A DNA stretch of 64,000 nucleotides from Terebella lapidaria (GCA_949152475.1 OX424570.1:3646181-3710180), one strand, 5' to 3'; shown: positions 11,990 through 22,963, counted from the first letter of the stretch. Made by a program: numbers and translations. Notes: generated from the letters alone by a model not told the origin.

Positions 11990-12797
11990 TAGGAAATGAT
12001 ATATGCTGAATATTCCCACGACCTTGAGTTTGACCTTTGACCACATTTTCAAGGTCACAGGACAAAATTGCTAATATCTCGCTTATTATCGACTTTATAG
12101 CTTAGGAATCAATTGTGAACTTATAGGAAATGATATATTCTGAATTTTCTGGTGACCTTGAACTTGACCTTTGACCTCATTTTCAAGGTCAGAGAACAAA
12201 ATGGGTAATATCTCGCTTATTACCAACTCTACAGCTTAGGAATCAATAGTGAACATATAGGAATTAATATATGCTGAATATTTTGGTGACCTTGAAAATG
12301 ACCTTTGACCTCATTTTCAAGGTCAGAGAACAAAATGATTAATATCTCGCTTATTATCGACTTTACAGCTTAGGAATCAATAATGAACATATAGGAAATA
12401 GTATGTGCTGAATATTCTGGTGACCTTGAATTTGACCTTTGACCTCATTTTCAAGGTCAGAGAACAAAATGATTAATATCTCGCTTATTATCGACTTTAC
12501 AGCTTAGGAATCAATAATGAACATATAGGAAATAGTATGTGCTGAATATTCTGGTGACCTTGAATTTGACCTTTGACCTCATTTTCAAGGTCAGAGAACA
12601 AAATGGCTGATATCTGGCTTATTATCGACTTTACAGCTTAGGAATCGGTTGTGGACTTACTATGAATGATATATATGCTGGATATTCTTGTGACCTTGAA
12701 TTGACCAATGACCTTATTTTTGAGGTTATGGGACAAAATCTGAAATATATTGTGTCCGGTAACCTTTTTTAGCCCTTGGGCTAATTTTTTCTCATAA
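11990..12797. repeat. 134-bp tandem satellite with AGGTCA-type half-sites
   Basis: About six units at a 134-bp spacing (for example 12,287, 12,421, 12,555). Each reads TGACCTTGAATTTGACC, then TTTGACCTCATTTTCAAGG, then AATATCTCGCTTATTATCG, then CAGCTTAGGAATCAAT. The array stops at TGTCCGGTAACC, then TTTTTTAGCCCTTGGGCTAA, a small hairpin. The same terminus closes or opens related arrays at 25,978, 30,643, 54,010 and 62,705. This looks like the satellite core and end of a non-autonomous element. Confidence 0.85.
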
Positions 12798-12883
12798 AGT
12801 TAATCAGCATCAGAAAAAAAGGAATAAGTCACCTTTCTCTCCGAACGTAATGGCAACATATCATCATTTGGCAAATAAGTGTA

Positions 12884-13232
12884 AAGTTCGGCGACCCCAC
12901 GAATAAGTGGTATACTCCATTACTGGAGTATCACCGAATTTCTATTAGCCTGCCCGCACTGCAGCACCATGACCGTGGTCACTATTTGCGCAATTCTAGG
13001 GCCGCCACAACATACCCGATATTCACACATAGGCCTACTTGGCTAACCCAGGAGTGACGCCGAGAAACCCACAGTGGTCCGAAAGGTCTGGCACCAATGT
13101 AAAGTTCGGCGACCCCAAGATAAAGAGGTATACCCGGCCATTGTTGGAGTGTCACCGAATGCCTTATTAACCTGCCCGCACAGCAGCACCATAACCGTGG
13201 TGTCACTGCTCGCGCAGCCCCGCCACGTCATA
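12884..13232. repeat. Two-copy tandem duplication (about 215 bp unit)
   Basis: GTAAAGTTCGGCGACCCC at about 12,882 recurs at about 13,098. In both copies it is followed by GGAGTRTCACCGAAT, CCTGCCCGCAC and GCAGCACCAT-ACCGTGG in the same order. It is non-coding. I do not recognise the family. Confidence 0.75.
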
Positions 13233-13927
13233 ATGCTAAATCATGCTGATTTCTTATCACTCTGATCAGCACATTTCCTTGGTGAACATATATATTTCAC
13301 CCCTTCAGCTGCTTCATTATAAAGACTTTATTATAATGATACATAATAAAAAAAAAACAATTAGGTTATGGTAGTGCCATTTGTTGTGTGTCACTACTTT
13401 TTATTCTGTTATTTCTTGAAATTTGCTGAAATTCCGAAAAAAGCAGGGGAGAACTTAGGCCTATGTGTCATCAAAGTTGTGAAAATCAGTTGTTGTTTTC
13501 CGCAATTTTAACAAAAAAATCTTCTAATTTGCACCTTTTGCCTGTAGGAAGAGTTTTGCGGTGGCCTCTAATTTCGTAACTGGTTCTTTAAAAAGATATT
13601 ATTGTTAATAGCACAGTCACTTTGATTAAATCAGTTGATTATTGTATATACTTTCTATAATGAATGTATAGTCATTGCATGCCTACACAAAAAAATATTA
13701 GTATATGAAGTATGATTTCAGCGTTATTCAAGTGATCAACGATTATTACCGATTACAAGGACGCTAAGCTGCTTATGGCTGTGTGAATGAGTGCTACCCC
13801 AATTTCAAACGGAATGCTATATACTGTTATTTTCATTTGAGACATAAATTACTATTAGTATGTCTGAATCATGTTTCCGTACATCAGGAGCGAGAGTGAG
13901 ATTTGGACGAGATTGCATAGCAACGTT

Positions 13928-13953
13928 CCTTTTCCGGTTGGCCATTTTCGAGC
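13928..13953 (+). promoter_or_regulatory. RPL41: Inferred RPL41 non-coding first exon with 5' TOP tract
   Basis: CCTTTTCC at 13,928-13,935 has the C-then-pyrimidines form of a 5' terminal oligopyrimidine (TOP) start. Such starts put ribosomal protein mRNAs under mTOR/LARP1 translational control. It is followed by GGTTGGCCATTTTCGAGC and a consensus donor GTGAGT at 13,954. The next exon opens after TTTTCCAG at 14,056. The exon and its start are inferred from motif order, not from transcript evidence. Confidence 0.55.
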
Positions 13954-14072
13954 GTGAGTGGGATTGAGTTGTTTCTGCTTTCAATCGTTTGTAATCTGCC
14001 TTCGGGTGGTCATCACTTGATCGACTGTAACTTAATTTTGTTCTATTCCTTTTCCAGAATCGTGAAAACAAC

Positions 14073-15319
14073 ATGAGGGCCAAGGTAATGCTTTATTTAC
14101 ATTGCAAACAGCGATGTGAATTTAGAGAAAGTGTGATACGGGTCATGTCCTAAATTAGACTCATTTGCCTAGGATGGCCTGTCAAAATTTCACGTTTATT
14201 CACGATTTAGTGATGTTATCAGCTGGTTTTGTGGATATTTGTGGGTATTGGTGCCAGATTCTACTTTTGTTGCGATTAGGTTATTGTTTGCACTTGGAAA
14301 CTGACTTTGCAGTCGTTCCCAACTTTCCATCATGTGAAGCTAGATTCTATCCAGCCTGAGCGACGCGGAGCGTCTGAGATGGCTGTCATTCACCCTCGGG
14401 ACGGAAATCGTTTGGACATCTTTCCAACTAAAAAATCAAAATCTTCCACAACTGTACCTTCTAGGCCTCATCTATATACCGAGAGGACATAGGGGATACA
14501 TATTTGACAAACAATCAATGACTTTATCACTGAAATATCCCAACTTGAAAACGCGAACCGGATTGTGACAACTTGACACATCTCATGGGCGCATCCATTT
14601 TTTCAGCTGTATTGACCTCACAATTCACTTGGTGGCGCCACTTTTCATTATCTGAGATCGAGTTGTGGCGCCACCAAGCGAATTCGATGTCATACTATTG
14701 GGAAAATGGATAAACCCATGGCCCGGCCAAGAGCTTGTCAAAATCTGGTTCGCGTTTTCAAGTTGGGATATTTCAGTGATAAAGTCATTGATTGTTTGTC
14801 AAATATGTATCCCCTATGTCCTCTCGGTATATAGATGAGGCCTAGAAGGTGCAGTTGTGGAAGATTTTGATTTTTTAGTTGAAAAGATGTCCAAACGATT
14901 TCCGTCCCGAGGGTGAATGACAGCCATCTCAGACGCTCCGCGTCGCTCAGGCTGGATTCTATCTAACCAAAATTGAGAATGTGTTGTGTTTTGTTTTGCA
15001 GTGGAGGAAGAAGCGCATGCGAAGGTTGAAGCGCAAGAGGAGGAAGATGAGGGCAAGGTATGGATGGTCGCGTAGTGTTTTATGTTGCTTTTCCAAAGTT
15101 GCAAGAACTTGCCTCAGAAAACTCAGACCCAGATTATTAAATTGAGCGTTGCATCATGGTTCAAATAGATATATCTAGTATTTCGTTTTTCAGCAATATT
15201 AAATCTGGCAAATAGTGAAACTTTTGAATGGTATACAAAAGTAGTTAAGATTTTAATGTTAAGTAACTTTTGTGATAACTAATGTTTGTTTTGTAATTTG
15301 TTCCCACAGGTCGAAGTAG
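14073..15319 (+). CDS. RPL41: Large ribosomal subunit protein eL41 (RPL41), 25 aa in three coding exons
   Basis: Coding exons are 14073-14084 (ATG AGG GCC AAG), 15002-15057 and 15310-15319 (ends TCG AAG TAG), with GTAATG, GTATGG donors and TTTTGCAG, CCCACAG acceptors. Joined they give 78 nt: 25 residues plus stop. The protein is almost only Arg, Lys and Trp/Met (starts MRAKWRKKRMRRLK, ends ARSK). The length and sequence are those of eL41, the smallest ribosomal protein, a short basic helix at the subunit interface of the 80S ribosome. The human protein has Gln where this one has Ala at residue 22 (from memory). The second coding exon supplies 18 of the 25 codons. The gene is easily missed by ORF callers. 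Intron 1 carries a 603-bp foldback transposon. Confidence 0.96.
14352..14954. mobile_element. Foldback (hairpin) transposon with 9-bp target duplication, Mutator-like
   Basis: Terminal inverted repeats of about 225 bp start CAGCCTGAGCGACGCGG at 14,352 and end as the exact reverse complement at 14,954. Only a handful of mismatches are visible over the arms. The flanks are GATTCTATC on both sides (14,343-14,351 and 14,955-14,963), a perfect 9-bp target duplication. The spacer is also partly palindromic (TTGGTGGCGCCAC / GTGGCGCCACCAA). A 9-bp duplication with very long TIRs is typical of Mutator-like foldback elements; the superfamily call is inference. It sits in RPL41 intron 1. Confidence 0.88.
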
Positions 15320-15612
15320 ACCAGCCCCTACCCTTCTGAGCCACAGGACGACCCTTGACGAGTGTCCTGACAAACAGTCATCTGAAAAACTATCACGCTT
15401 TGTGTCTGTCCAGTTCTAAACACGCAGCATTCTTCCCGGATTGATGGTGGACAATTGAACTGTTATATCTGTGGGAAAGGAATCTGGATGCATACAAAAA
15501 CTGGCAGCACATAACTGACTGTGGCATCTGTTGATCTGTGTTGATCGATAAATGACTGATGATTTTGTTTGTCAAACATGTGTCGTTTTAGGTGTTTTGT
15601 GGCTAATATTGT

Positions 15613-15618
15613 AATAAA
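15613..15618 (+). terminator. RPL41: RPL41 polyadenylation signal AATAAA
   Basis: A canonical AATAAA lies about 294 nt after the RPL41 stop codon, in sequence with no other gene. It is the first such hexamer downstream of the stop. Confidence 0.7.
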
Positions 15619-15797
15619 ATTGAAAAGAAAACCTTTGTCATCTGTTGCTTCCATCCATATGAAAAGTTGTATCATAAATCTTCCCTCAAATGCCTGTACT
15701 TAGATCGAGTGCTTGTAACTACGATTGACTCTTCTAACAAGTGTGCATTTTTGGGAAATACAGATATTCAACTCGAGAAACTTTTGCATGGAATTAA

Positions 15798-17109
15798 GGC
15801 ATTTCGGCAGAAATGCCTTTATGGTTTTAGCAGAATATATATATATATTTTTTTCCTTCTTCTGCCGTTTTGGTTTCCGGACGATAACTTATGATTGCCT
15901 TGATGGATCCTTATCAAATTTTCACCACTAGTCAGAAATGATATGTGGAAGAACCCTATTCTTTTTGAGCCGGCTCCGAGTTCCGTGAGGATGAAATCAA
16001 GGTTTTTGGTTTCCGGACAATAACTCGTAAAATATTCAGGCAATAGATGCAGAACTCTGCATGGAGGTTCATATACCACCAGGGAAGAACCCTATTGATT
16101 TTGGGATCAATCCGTCAAATGACCTTTGACCTAGAGGTAAAAATATTTTTTTGCTGATTCATCCTCGAGGCTTCCTGCATATCTCAGAAACGGTGCGTCG
16201 TAGAGCGAAACGGACGTTATTTTCGGACTCGTCGCCCTAGACAAACATGTCTATGGGGTATTTTCTTTTTTGATTCGACTGAGGTCCATGAGGATGAAAT
16301 CAAGGCCGATTATGAGACTTGGTTTCCGGACAATAACTCGAAAAATATTCAGGCAATAGTTGCAGAACTTTGCATGGAGGTTTATATACCACCAGGGAAG
16401 AACCCCATCGATTTTGGGATTGATCCGTCAAACGACTTGACCTAGAGGTCAAAATAACTTTTTGCTGACTCATCCTTGAGGCTTCCTGCATACTGTAAAA
16501 CGACTAATTTTGGCGGACGATTTATTTGGCGGATTTGGCGGTAGGGAAAAATCCGCCAAATTAAATTGTCCGCCAAATTAACTAGATATATGTTAAGAAA
16601 TGTAAGTTGTCTTGAAACCGCCAAATTAAATCTCCACCAAATGACGTGGGGCTCAAAACCGCCAACTTTAATAGCCGCCAAAATTAGTCTTTTTACAGTA
16701 TCTCGGAAACGGTACGTCGTAGAGCGAAACGGACGTTATTTTCGGACTCGTCGCCGTAGACAAACATGTCTAAGGGGTATGATGGTTGAACTTTGACCTT
16801 GACCCGAAATTTTTTTGCCGAGTCGGCATTTTTCGTTTTCGTCGATATCTCAAACGGTGCGTCGTAGAGCGAAACGGACATTATTTTCGGACTCGTCGTC
16901 CTAGACAAACATGTCTTAAAGGTATTATGGATGAACTTTGACCTTGACCCGAAATTTTTTTGCCGAGTCGGCATTTTTCGACATTTTTCATTTTCGTCAA
17001 TATCTAGCAAATGGTGTGTCATAGAGCCCGTGGCAAACATGTTTTAAATATTACGAATTAGTCCTAACACCGAAATGCCTCCAAGGCATCTTTAGGCCTT
17101 GACGTCTAG
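15798..17109 (+). mobile_element. Non-autonomous Helentron-like element (HINE), copy 1
   Basis: The left end is a perfect hairpin, GGCATTTC-GGCA-GAAATGCC (15,798-15,817). The right end has the hairpin ATGCCT-CCA-AGGCAT (17,075-17,089), then CTTTAGGCCTTGACGT and CTAG next to TT. Inside are units of the 147-bp satellite (GATATCTC, TCGTAGAGCGAAACGG, TTTTCGGACTCGTCG). Hairpins near the termini, a CTRR-type 3' end against T and an internal satellite match Helitron/Helentron-derived elements such as the mollusc pearl family. There is no Rep/helicase coding, so it is non-autonomous. The same two ends bound copies at 36,175-39,394 and 57,383-58,114. Confidence 0.78.
16493..16698. mobile_element. MITE nested in the Helentron-like element (TA duplication)
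   Basis: Left end TA-CTGTAAAACGACTAATTTTGG; right end AAAATTAGTCTTTTTACAG-TA. The interior is rich in CCGCCAAA. Sister copies of the host element read GCATATCTCGG at this site, so removing the MITE and one TA restores the empty site exactly. The TA duplication suggests Tc1/mariner mobilisation. Confidence 0.85.
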
Positions 17110-18116
17110 TTTGATCTGTCCTCCTTCCTACATTGTAGGCTATAGAAGTGAAACTGCTGTGATTCACCACTGAACTTGTCACGGTCAGCAGGAGTATGCC
17201 AATAGATGCTAGGTGCTAGGACAGCCATTAATCGCCTTTTGTGCCAAATCATGGACCACAACCGCCCTTTTGCTTGAATCAATTTCATATCTGACACAAG
17301 TTACCTTCTCGCCAGCTACCCACCACCAATAGGGGGTTCTCAAACATCATTCAACAGAGGGCATCATTGTACTATCAATCCTTTTTGGCGCCAAAATCAT
17401 AAGCGGATATCGTCTGTAATCATTAATGACGTACATTTTGGCGGGAAAATTACGTTTATATTGATAACGCCAGCAAAAACCGTAAAATGACGTCATAAGA
17501 CTGATAAAGCAGTGCTGCCAGCCTACCACTAGGGCTGTCTTGAAAACTGATTACAAAAGAGCTAATGTTTCATACTGAATTACACTTTATGGCGAGTTAT
17601 TATATAAATATTCAACATTTTATTGCTGAATTTCTGAAGTCTAGAACACACAAACACTTTCTGTATATGTACTGTCTTTATATGTAGATTTCTGACATGT
17701 CAAAACATCGATGGGCGTTTTGCATTAATTACAATTTTTATCTGAACAGTAACAAGTACTATATACTAGGTACACTTGTCATGCAAGAATATACAGTGAA
17801 TCCTGTGTCTAAGACCATACACGGGACTCCAAAAAGTGGTCTTTAAGGACAGGTTCATTTACAGGATGGCATCCGAGGTCATTTGGGACCATGGCAAATG
17901 GTCTCTCAACACAGGATTCATTGTCAAATAGTGTACATTTACAACATACAAGATACAGTATTGGTTCATAATGTACAAATCTGTATAAAACAGTAAATAA
18001 ATTAACATGGAAGAATAAGTAAACAAAAACATCATAATATCATTATCATAATAACTTGGCAGTGAAAGAGTTTAAGCAAATGCCAATCCATTCATAATTA
18101 TAATTTCACATGCACA
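17110..18116. other. Intergenic, no gene recognised
   Basis: Sequence between the Helentron-like copy and the next MITE. The stretch 17,800-17,930 (GTGAATCCTGTGTCTAAGACC ... TGGTCTCTCAACACAGGATTC) is imperfectly inverted on itself and looks like another small repeat. No coding exon is visible. Confidence 0.5.
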
Positions 18117-18118
18117 TA

Positions 18119-18322
18119 CTGTAAACCCATTTAAGTTCGCTCCCATTAATGTTCGCATTTTTGAAAAAAGCGACTGTTCGCCAACCATTTAGGTTTGTGT
18201 TTTGTTTCTTTTATGTCAGTTTTAATGCAATTTTCAATGTCTATATCCATTAAAGTTTGCGGTTTTGTTCAAAGAGCGAAATCAGCGAAATTAAAGGGTA
18301 GCGAACATTAACGGGTTTACAG
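18119..18322. mobile_element. MITE, CTGTAAACCC termini, TA duplication
   Basis: TA-CTGTAAACCCATTTAAGTTCGC on the left pairs with GCGAACATTAACGGGTTTACAG-TA on the right, in a 204-bp non-coding element. The terminus is shared with the MITEs at 2,112 and 16,493. Confidence 0.8.
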
Positions 18323-18324
18323 TA

Positions 18325-19609
18325 TAGGATAACATAATGACACAAACGTTAATCATTTCATTGGGAACCAAGGCCCAAAACAGGACTGGCAACCAAAATT
18401 TATTCATGTTTATCTACTTATCACTACCGATATAGCACTAATTACTTAATGTAAAATTTTGGTTTTGAGAAACTTTCTGCAGAAAATATCACAATAAATA
18501 ACAATGTCCGTAGCAACAAATATAACATTTCAAAGATGTCAATATGATTTATGAATTTCAACACAGTAGACTCGCATTCAAAGTCTATAACATAAACAAG
18601 AAGAAAACAGTAACTATTTTTTCTTAAATAAATGAATTATTGTAGAAATTCCCTTTTTTCCAAAACAAAAATTTCATATGGAATACAGAAAGACTACAAG
18701 CATTTTTTTCAATGGCATCCAAATAGTTCGGTATCCCATCTTCTCAAGTCTACAAGATTTCCGGTTAGACAAGTTTATTTTTCTGCAGGAAATGAAGACT
18801 TATTCCAGACGGACCGCTGTACAAATGTTCAGGAATTAAAACTTTGCTGCACCAGTAATGTACAACTTACGTACAGTGCGTACAGTGATACTGATATTTG
18901 CAGCTGTTCTACAGGTTCTGCAGCCAGTTGTGACACAATATTCAAACAACTAACAAATACTCCCAGAAATTAACATCATCTCATGATCTTACATGTATTA
19001 TCCTGATGATAAAACTGACTACATATACTTCTACATCTTGTGTCTCATGGATCAAAAGTATTGTCAACGTAAAACATTAACTTTTTGCCATTTTCCGACA
19101 TTTTCGTGACCAGGTCAATAATCTGACATGGACATTCGCACCTAAACATGAATGAAATGACCAAATTCACAACAACATTAGCTATGTAGTTGATACATAC
19201 ATAAACCAGGCTTATGTACAAATTACTATGTACTGGCAGATTCTTTCCATCTTAAGTAGCATGTGAACCTTGGATATTGCACTATTTAAACTCACTGGCT
19301 CTATTCAATCACCAAAAACAATTGTATGTGTCTCCGGGTCATGCTGGCCGGAGTGTAAAATCATAAATTGCACACTCAGTTTTGAATATCAAAAAATTCT
19401 CTATACTGACCCTATTGACTAGCAGCGGAGGGGTCACGGAGACTCACAATGCTAAAATTCCTTTTCCAGTTAATGAACAGGTGCACTGGCCAAAAATTCA
19501 GATTCTCAGTATTACACATACATGTATATATATACCGTATTCGCCGTATCTTACCGTTTATTATATATACATACTTCACTCTGTTCACATTTTGTCACAT
19601 GTACGATTC
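18325..19609. other. Probable 3' UTR and downstream region of the ankyrin/SOCS gene
   Basis: AT-rich sequence downstream of the stop codon at 19,610 (gene on the minus strand). No clear coding exon and no decisive poly(A) signal. TTTATT-type motifs are present but too common here to choose one. Confidence 0.4.
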
Positions 19610-21347
19610 TTATTCAATATCGATGTCGTCGAAGGCTCCAGTACTTCTGATCTGGATGTCACTGGTTTCGATTTCCTCCAGTTCCTTCAGGTTGAGGAAC
19701 TCTTGCAGTGTTTTGGGGACGGGAAGTTTCTCGACTTTATCGGATGCTCGATACCCGAGCACCTTCCTGATGCATCCTCGACAGAGTTCCCTCAGGGACC
19801 AAGGTGTGTGCATCCGCTGGTGGATCCAGTTCGTCAGATCAAGACTCGTTACTTTCAGTACGAACGCCTCCGGCCCATTGTCCAGCCAAGTGTTGAAGTC
19901 AAATCTGACAGGGGCCACCATCTGCTGAGTAGACGCGGAGCGCAGCATGTCGATCATCCCCATCTTGATAGCGCTGTATGTCTTGAAGATCTTGTGGTGG
20001 CACTGGGTGCGGAGAGCCCTGGTGGACTCCATGCACAGGTCACTGAGCTTGTCCTTGGCGTCGGTGCTCTCGGCCAGGATCTCGCTGTTGTCTGAGCGGA
20101 GAGATAGACTGGACACGCCACAGCTCAGGTCCGTGTGGTCGCCCAGGCCGGAGAACTGCTTCGAGTGCCGCTGCTCTGCAGATGACGAGCTACAGATGGA
20201 GTCGTTGTCTGCTTGGTTCTCCGAGTCTGTCCCTGTGGAGACATTGTCAAGCTCTAGGTGAAGGGAAACAATGTGTGTGATGTCAACCCCATGAGTTAGA
20301 AGTAAGTTCACTGCTTCCTTGTTCCCAACTTTCAGCGCCAGATCGACCGGAGATTCACCGAAGTAGTCCTGGACATCTAGGAGGTGCTTTGTGTTGACAT
20401 GGGTACAAATGATGCCGATACACTCCTTCTGACCGAGGAAAGCTGCTAAGTGCAAAATACAGGCGTTGGGGCCCTCAAGGACGAAATCTTGTGGCCTATG
20501 CTTGTCAAGGAGAAACTTCAAGATCTCAGGACGTCTGGACTGCACAGCCTCCAGTACGGGGGTGCGTCCTGTGCTGTCTGCTAACGACAGACTCGCTCCA
20601 TGCTTTAGCAGAATCTGAACACAGTGACAGCACCCACTAGCAATAGCCCAGTGCAGCACAGTTCCACCGTACAGCTGCTCACGGTAATGTAAGTCACACT
20701 TGGGTGCTAGTGTTGCTACAACGGAACAATGCTTGCGCTCACATGCGAGCATGATCGGATTTATTCCCAGATGAGTGCGGACATCAGGGTTAGCTCCTTT
20801 CGTCATCAAGATCTTCACCAGGTTCGCATTGCCGGCAAATGCTGCGTAATGTAGGGGGTAGTGGCCGAGCTTGTTGCAGATATTGACATTAGCTCCGAGG
20901 GCGATAAGCTTTGTTACAGCGCGTGCATGACTGAATCGACAACCGATTAGAAGTGCCGTGTTTCCGCCCCAGTTTAGAGCATCCAGGACGTGACCTGCCT
21001 GTACCAACAATTGAATCACGTCGATGGTGCCCTTCTTTGCGGCCAGGTGCAGAGCTGTTGACTGGTTGAACTTCCCCAGGTTTACATCAGATCCCCGGTT
21101 GATGAGGAGGCGTATCATGGACAGCCTGCTGTACTTGACTGCCAGGAACAGAGGAGTCCTACCTTCCTTGTCTCGGAAATTTATGTCTGCGTCAGCTTGT
21201 AGGAGCACCTCCAACAACTCATTTTTGTCAGTCAACATGATCGTTCGCATCATCACAAGGTTTATCTCATGCTGGGTGATTCCAGAGATAAGAACAGCCA
21301 ACTCGTTCCGATCATCATGAAGCAGTGCATTGATGATGTTGACAAAA
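19610..21347 (-). CDS. Ankyrin repeat and SOCS box protein (ASB-like), 3' exon
   Basis: One long coding exon of 578 codons plus stop (TAA at 19,610-19,612). The exon opens at 21,347 after a strong acceptor (TTTTCCCTTTTCAG); the first base completes a codon begun in an upstream exon, so the 5' end is missing here. About ten ankyrin repeats run over roughly the first 370 residues (GRTPLFLAV, STALHLAA, HYPLHYAA, GTVLHWAI and others). A Ser-rich acidic linker follows, then a C-terminal SOCS box with a BC-box (SLRELCRGCIRKVLG) and a Cul5-type LPxP motif (KLPVPKTLQEFL). ASB proteins are substrate receptors of elongin BC-Cullin5 ubiquitin ligases. I cannot assign it to a numbered ASB orthologue. The substrate is unknown. 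Confidence 0.9.
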
Positions 21348-22232
21348 CTGAAAAGGGAAAACCATTGTACAGTATTAGACATCAATTTCAGTACATCATG
21401 ATCTACGTAACATGTTTCCAGCATACGGTGGATTTCTATGAAGCGGATTTACTGACAAAAATACAGGTCGTGTCGTTTTAGTTTGGTTTCGTGTGATGTG
21501 TCCGTTCGTACGCTGTTTTACTTTGAAATCGCATCGTGTTGGTTCATGGTTACGTGCTTCATTTTAACATAGGTTCGTGGGCGATGTCCTCTTTTCGTGA
21601 GTCACTTTGACACTAATTCGTAGGATATGTCATATCTTCATTGATCTAGTTGTCGTGAGATACATATAGGCCTAAATATGCCATCTTTTCATTCTTTAAG
21701 TCACAATCTCGTCAGTCATTAAGACACTGATCACTGTTTTGTAAGCAATACCAATCTCCCGTGGTGCATGTCACTTCGTAACACTCTCTGTTCGTAAGCG
21801 ATCTTATCTCGTGGGCTTTGATTTGAACGAAAATGGAACGTTCTTTGGGTCATAATTCCCATCCCGTTTGCATTCACTGCTCTTAGATCCGTTATGTGCT
21901 GAGCTCTGCTCTATTGTGCAATATGGCTGGTCATTCATGCTTTATTAAATCGCGCTGCCAGATTTCTGAATAGTTCATAATTTGCCATTGTTAAAACACG
22001 TAGCACATTTCCAAATCAAGCCCCATTAAACTGGTAGGCCTACGTGATTTGAAAATTTTCAATTCGTGCAGCATCGCCCCCATTTGCAAATCACCCACAT
22101 CACGCACACAGCAATAGCAGTGCCCACTGGTACCATAATCAGTGTGAAACCTTCTAATTGGTCAGACACATTGCATATGGGGGTGGGGTTCTATGGCCAA
22201 GTTTTTATGGTGTAGGACTATTGCAGAGGAGT

Positions 22233-22253
22233 AACTGGGGGGGGGGGGGGGGG
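22233..22253 (+). repeat. Poly-G run
   Basis: An uninterrupted run of about 20 G. It is one of several in the window; others lie near 29,180, 29,370, 29,520, 50,708, 56,110 and 56,780. Confidence 0.9.
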
Positions 22254-22402
22254 GTGGAGTGGGGTCATGCTACGTAACATAATTTGTTTGTCTGAAAAAT
22301 ACAATTAATCCCAAACTCGTACATGTAAAAATCCAATCCATGTGCTGTAGAATTATCTAATATTTGATAATACCGGTATTTGAATGGTACCTATACTCTA
22401 AT

Positions 22403-22963
22403 TTTTCTAACTCGTTTACACTGTTTTTCGTTGATATTTTTGTGATGCTAAATGGTATCCTTCTATAATTTGGTATACTTCACCTGGGAGTCAAACGGCA
22501 ATTTTATCATGTTTATGCGAAATTTCAGACTTCTATCGCGAAAATTTAAAAAGTTGGCAATCTACCCCAATGTTAAATTTAGCCGTGTAATTTTTTTTCT
22601 GGGTCCTCATAAAATCTTGTACTTGGGCTTGTCTTTGTAGGGCTAAAAACGTTAGAAATCAACATGTTTGTGTCGAATACACCCCACTCTGTCTTCTGGT
22701 CCAAAATTACAATAACATTTGAATTCTGATGGATGTAAACATGATTAAATCCTCGAATATGCTCAAATTCTCGAGATCCCGTTTTGGCCTGAAATTTGTC
22801 ATTGGGGTAGATTGCCAACTTCTTAAATTTTTTATATAAAAGTCTGAAATTTGGCATAAAATTGCCGTTTGATTCATAGGTGAAGTATGTCAAATTATAG
22901 AAAGATGACATTTAACATCGCAAAAATATCGCCAAAAACTTGTGTAAACAAGTTAGAAAAAAA
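22403..22963. mobile_element. Inner foldback element, TIR TTTTTCTAACTCGTTTACAC
   Basis: The left end TTTTTCTAACTCGTTTACAC pairs with GTGTAAACAAGTTAGAAAAA on the right. Arms of about 180-200 bp carry GATGCTAAATGG, TATACTTCACCTG, TCAAACGGCAATTTTA and AAGTTGGCAATCTACCCCAA in inverted order. Related ends occur at 25,190-25,690, 27,500-27,655 and 63,820-63,890, so this is a dispersed family. Confidence 0.75.

Noticed and set aside
14307-15104. Paired ORFs sharing GASEMAVIHPRDGNRLDIF
   Set aside because: The shared peptide is the foldback transposon arm read from each side, not a gene family.
19382-20261. Plus-strand ORFs of 237, 159 and 104 codons
   Set aside because: They are antisense shadows of the ankyrin/SOCS exon; no domain, and the minus frame has clear repeats and a SOCS box.
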